DNA of 5,288 bases from assembly GCA_031284295.1 (NCBI GenBank), contig JAITAE010000154.1, positions 1 through 5,288 of the forward strand. Direction: 5' to 3'. This DNA comes from Spirochaetaceae bacterium. Lineage in GTDB: Bacteria; Spirochaetota; Spirochaetia; Treponematales; Breznakiellaceae. Both the position numbers and the translations under genes were made by a program. Below the pieces are notes generated by a model that was given only the letters and a program-made list of their open reading frames with translations, did not search any database and was not told where the DNA came from. The stretch's first letter is position 1. The number at the start of each line of letters is the position of its first letter. Positions 4,942 through 5,288 of the stretch are shown piece by piece.

Positions 4942-5288
4942 ATGCTTAAACTTAATTGCGCAAAAACCGGATTTTCGCTTACATTTGCGCTGTTATTCGC
5001 GGCTTGCGGTGTGGAAACACCGCGTATATTGGTGATAGACCCGCGCTTTGCGGTTGTCGGTCAGAATTTGACGATTATGGGAGAGGATTTCGGCAGTAAG
5101 CAGGAAGAATCCTTTGTTACCATAGGCGGGGTAAAGCCGACCATGTCATCGTACTTAGAGTGGAGCGATAACAAGATAGTGCTGCGTATCCCGGATTTTG
5201 GAGAATCGGGACTTATATATGTGCACAGGCATAATCGCAGGAGTAACCCGGTGCTGTTCTCGACCCTGAGTTCCATGCCTGAATTTCC
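4942..5288 (+). CDS. IPT/TIG-domain surface lipoprotein (partial, 3' end outside window)
   Basis: The first 115 codons are present and the frame runs open off the window edge. Residues 1-22 form a lipoprotein signal peptide: a basic start (MLKLNCAK), a hydrophobic stretch (FSLTFALLFAA) and a lipobox FAAC with lipidated Cys22. The F at -3 suits the relaxed lipobox of spirochaetes. Residues about 28-107 match an IPT/TIG immunoglobulin-like fold, with its usual signposts: VVGQNLTIMGEDFG, VTIGGVKP, WSDNKIVLRIP, SGLIYV and SNPVLF. Such domains occur in surface-exposed binding or structural proteins, and the mature protein is probably membrane-anchored at the cell surface or in the periplasm. ATG 4942 is the only standard start upstream of the signal peptide; no ATG, GTG or TTG occurs in frame for at least 60 nt before it. 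No Shine-Dalgarno site is visible. A TATTAT box at 4932-4937 is so close that a leaderless transcript is possible. It is divergent from alaA with 666 bp between. Confidence 0.85.
   Translation, partial: MLKLNCAKTGFSLTFALLFAACGVETPRILVIDPRFAVVGQNLTIMGEDFGSKQEESFVTIGGVKPTMSSYLEWSDNKIVLRIPDFGESGLIYVHRHNRRSNPVLFSTLSSMPEF

Noticed and set aside
4640..5035. 131-codon plus-strand open frame
   Set aside because: It has no recognisable domain and an irregular composition. It crosses the structured inverted-pairing block and overlaps the well-supported lipoprotein start in another frame.

Overview
The window looks like a piece of a bacterial chromosome with near-balanced base composition. It carries two well-preserved genes on the minus strand, the start of a third gene on the plus strand, and two unusually structured intergenic regions. 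The gene set fits a double-membrane bacterium: a large RND/MMPL-type exporter, an AlaA-type alanine aminotransferase, and a surface lipoprotein with a relaxed FAAC lipobox and an IPT/TIG domain. A spirochaete, perhaps a host-associated treponeme, is my best guess. That is an inference from gene content and the style of the repeats; no marker gene in the window proves it.

Layout. At the left edge, positions 1-26 (minus) may hold the first codons of a further gene that starts inside the exporter stop codon (GTGA overlap). Positions 23-2506 (minus) encode an 827-residue RND-superfamily exporter with a very good Shine-Dalgarno site. Positions 2507-3051 contain no intact gene. They hold about 20 tandem copies of a 21-bp unit, and each unit reads as a seven-residue repeat, (D/E)-V-x-N-V-type, on BOTH strands because its core is an interrupted palindrome, GACGTT-nnn-AACGTC. 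The array is broken in every reading frame and carries A-tracts phased at 21 bp. Positions 3052-4275 (minus) encode AlaA, which uses a non-ATG start.

Positions 4276-4941 separate alaA from a divergent plus-strand gene and form a mosaic of inverted repeats. A 168-bp MITE-like element (4318-4485) has 23-bp imperfect terminal inverted repeats ending in TATA. Its left end appears to supply the -35 box of the alaA promoter. Next to it is an 11-bp perfect inverted repeat pair (4492-4502 and 4623-4633). Beyond that lies a block (about 4711-4897) with tetraloop hairpins and a 15-16-bp direct repeat. At the right edge, 4942-5288 (plus) is the beginning of an IPT/TIG-domain lipoprotein.

How the parts work together. 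AlaA is housekeeping amino-acid metabolism (pyruvate/glutamate to alanine). The exporter and a possible downstream partner at the left edge would form an envelope-transport unit. No convincing terminator lies between alaA and the exporter, so read-through across the 21-bp array is possible. The most unusual item is the 21-bp, two-strand heptad array. The MITE-like element providing part of a promoter is second.
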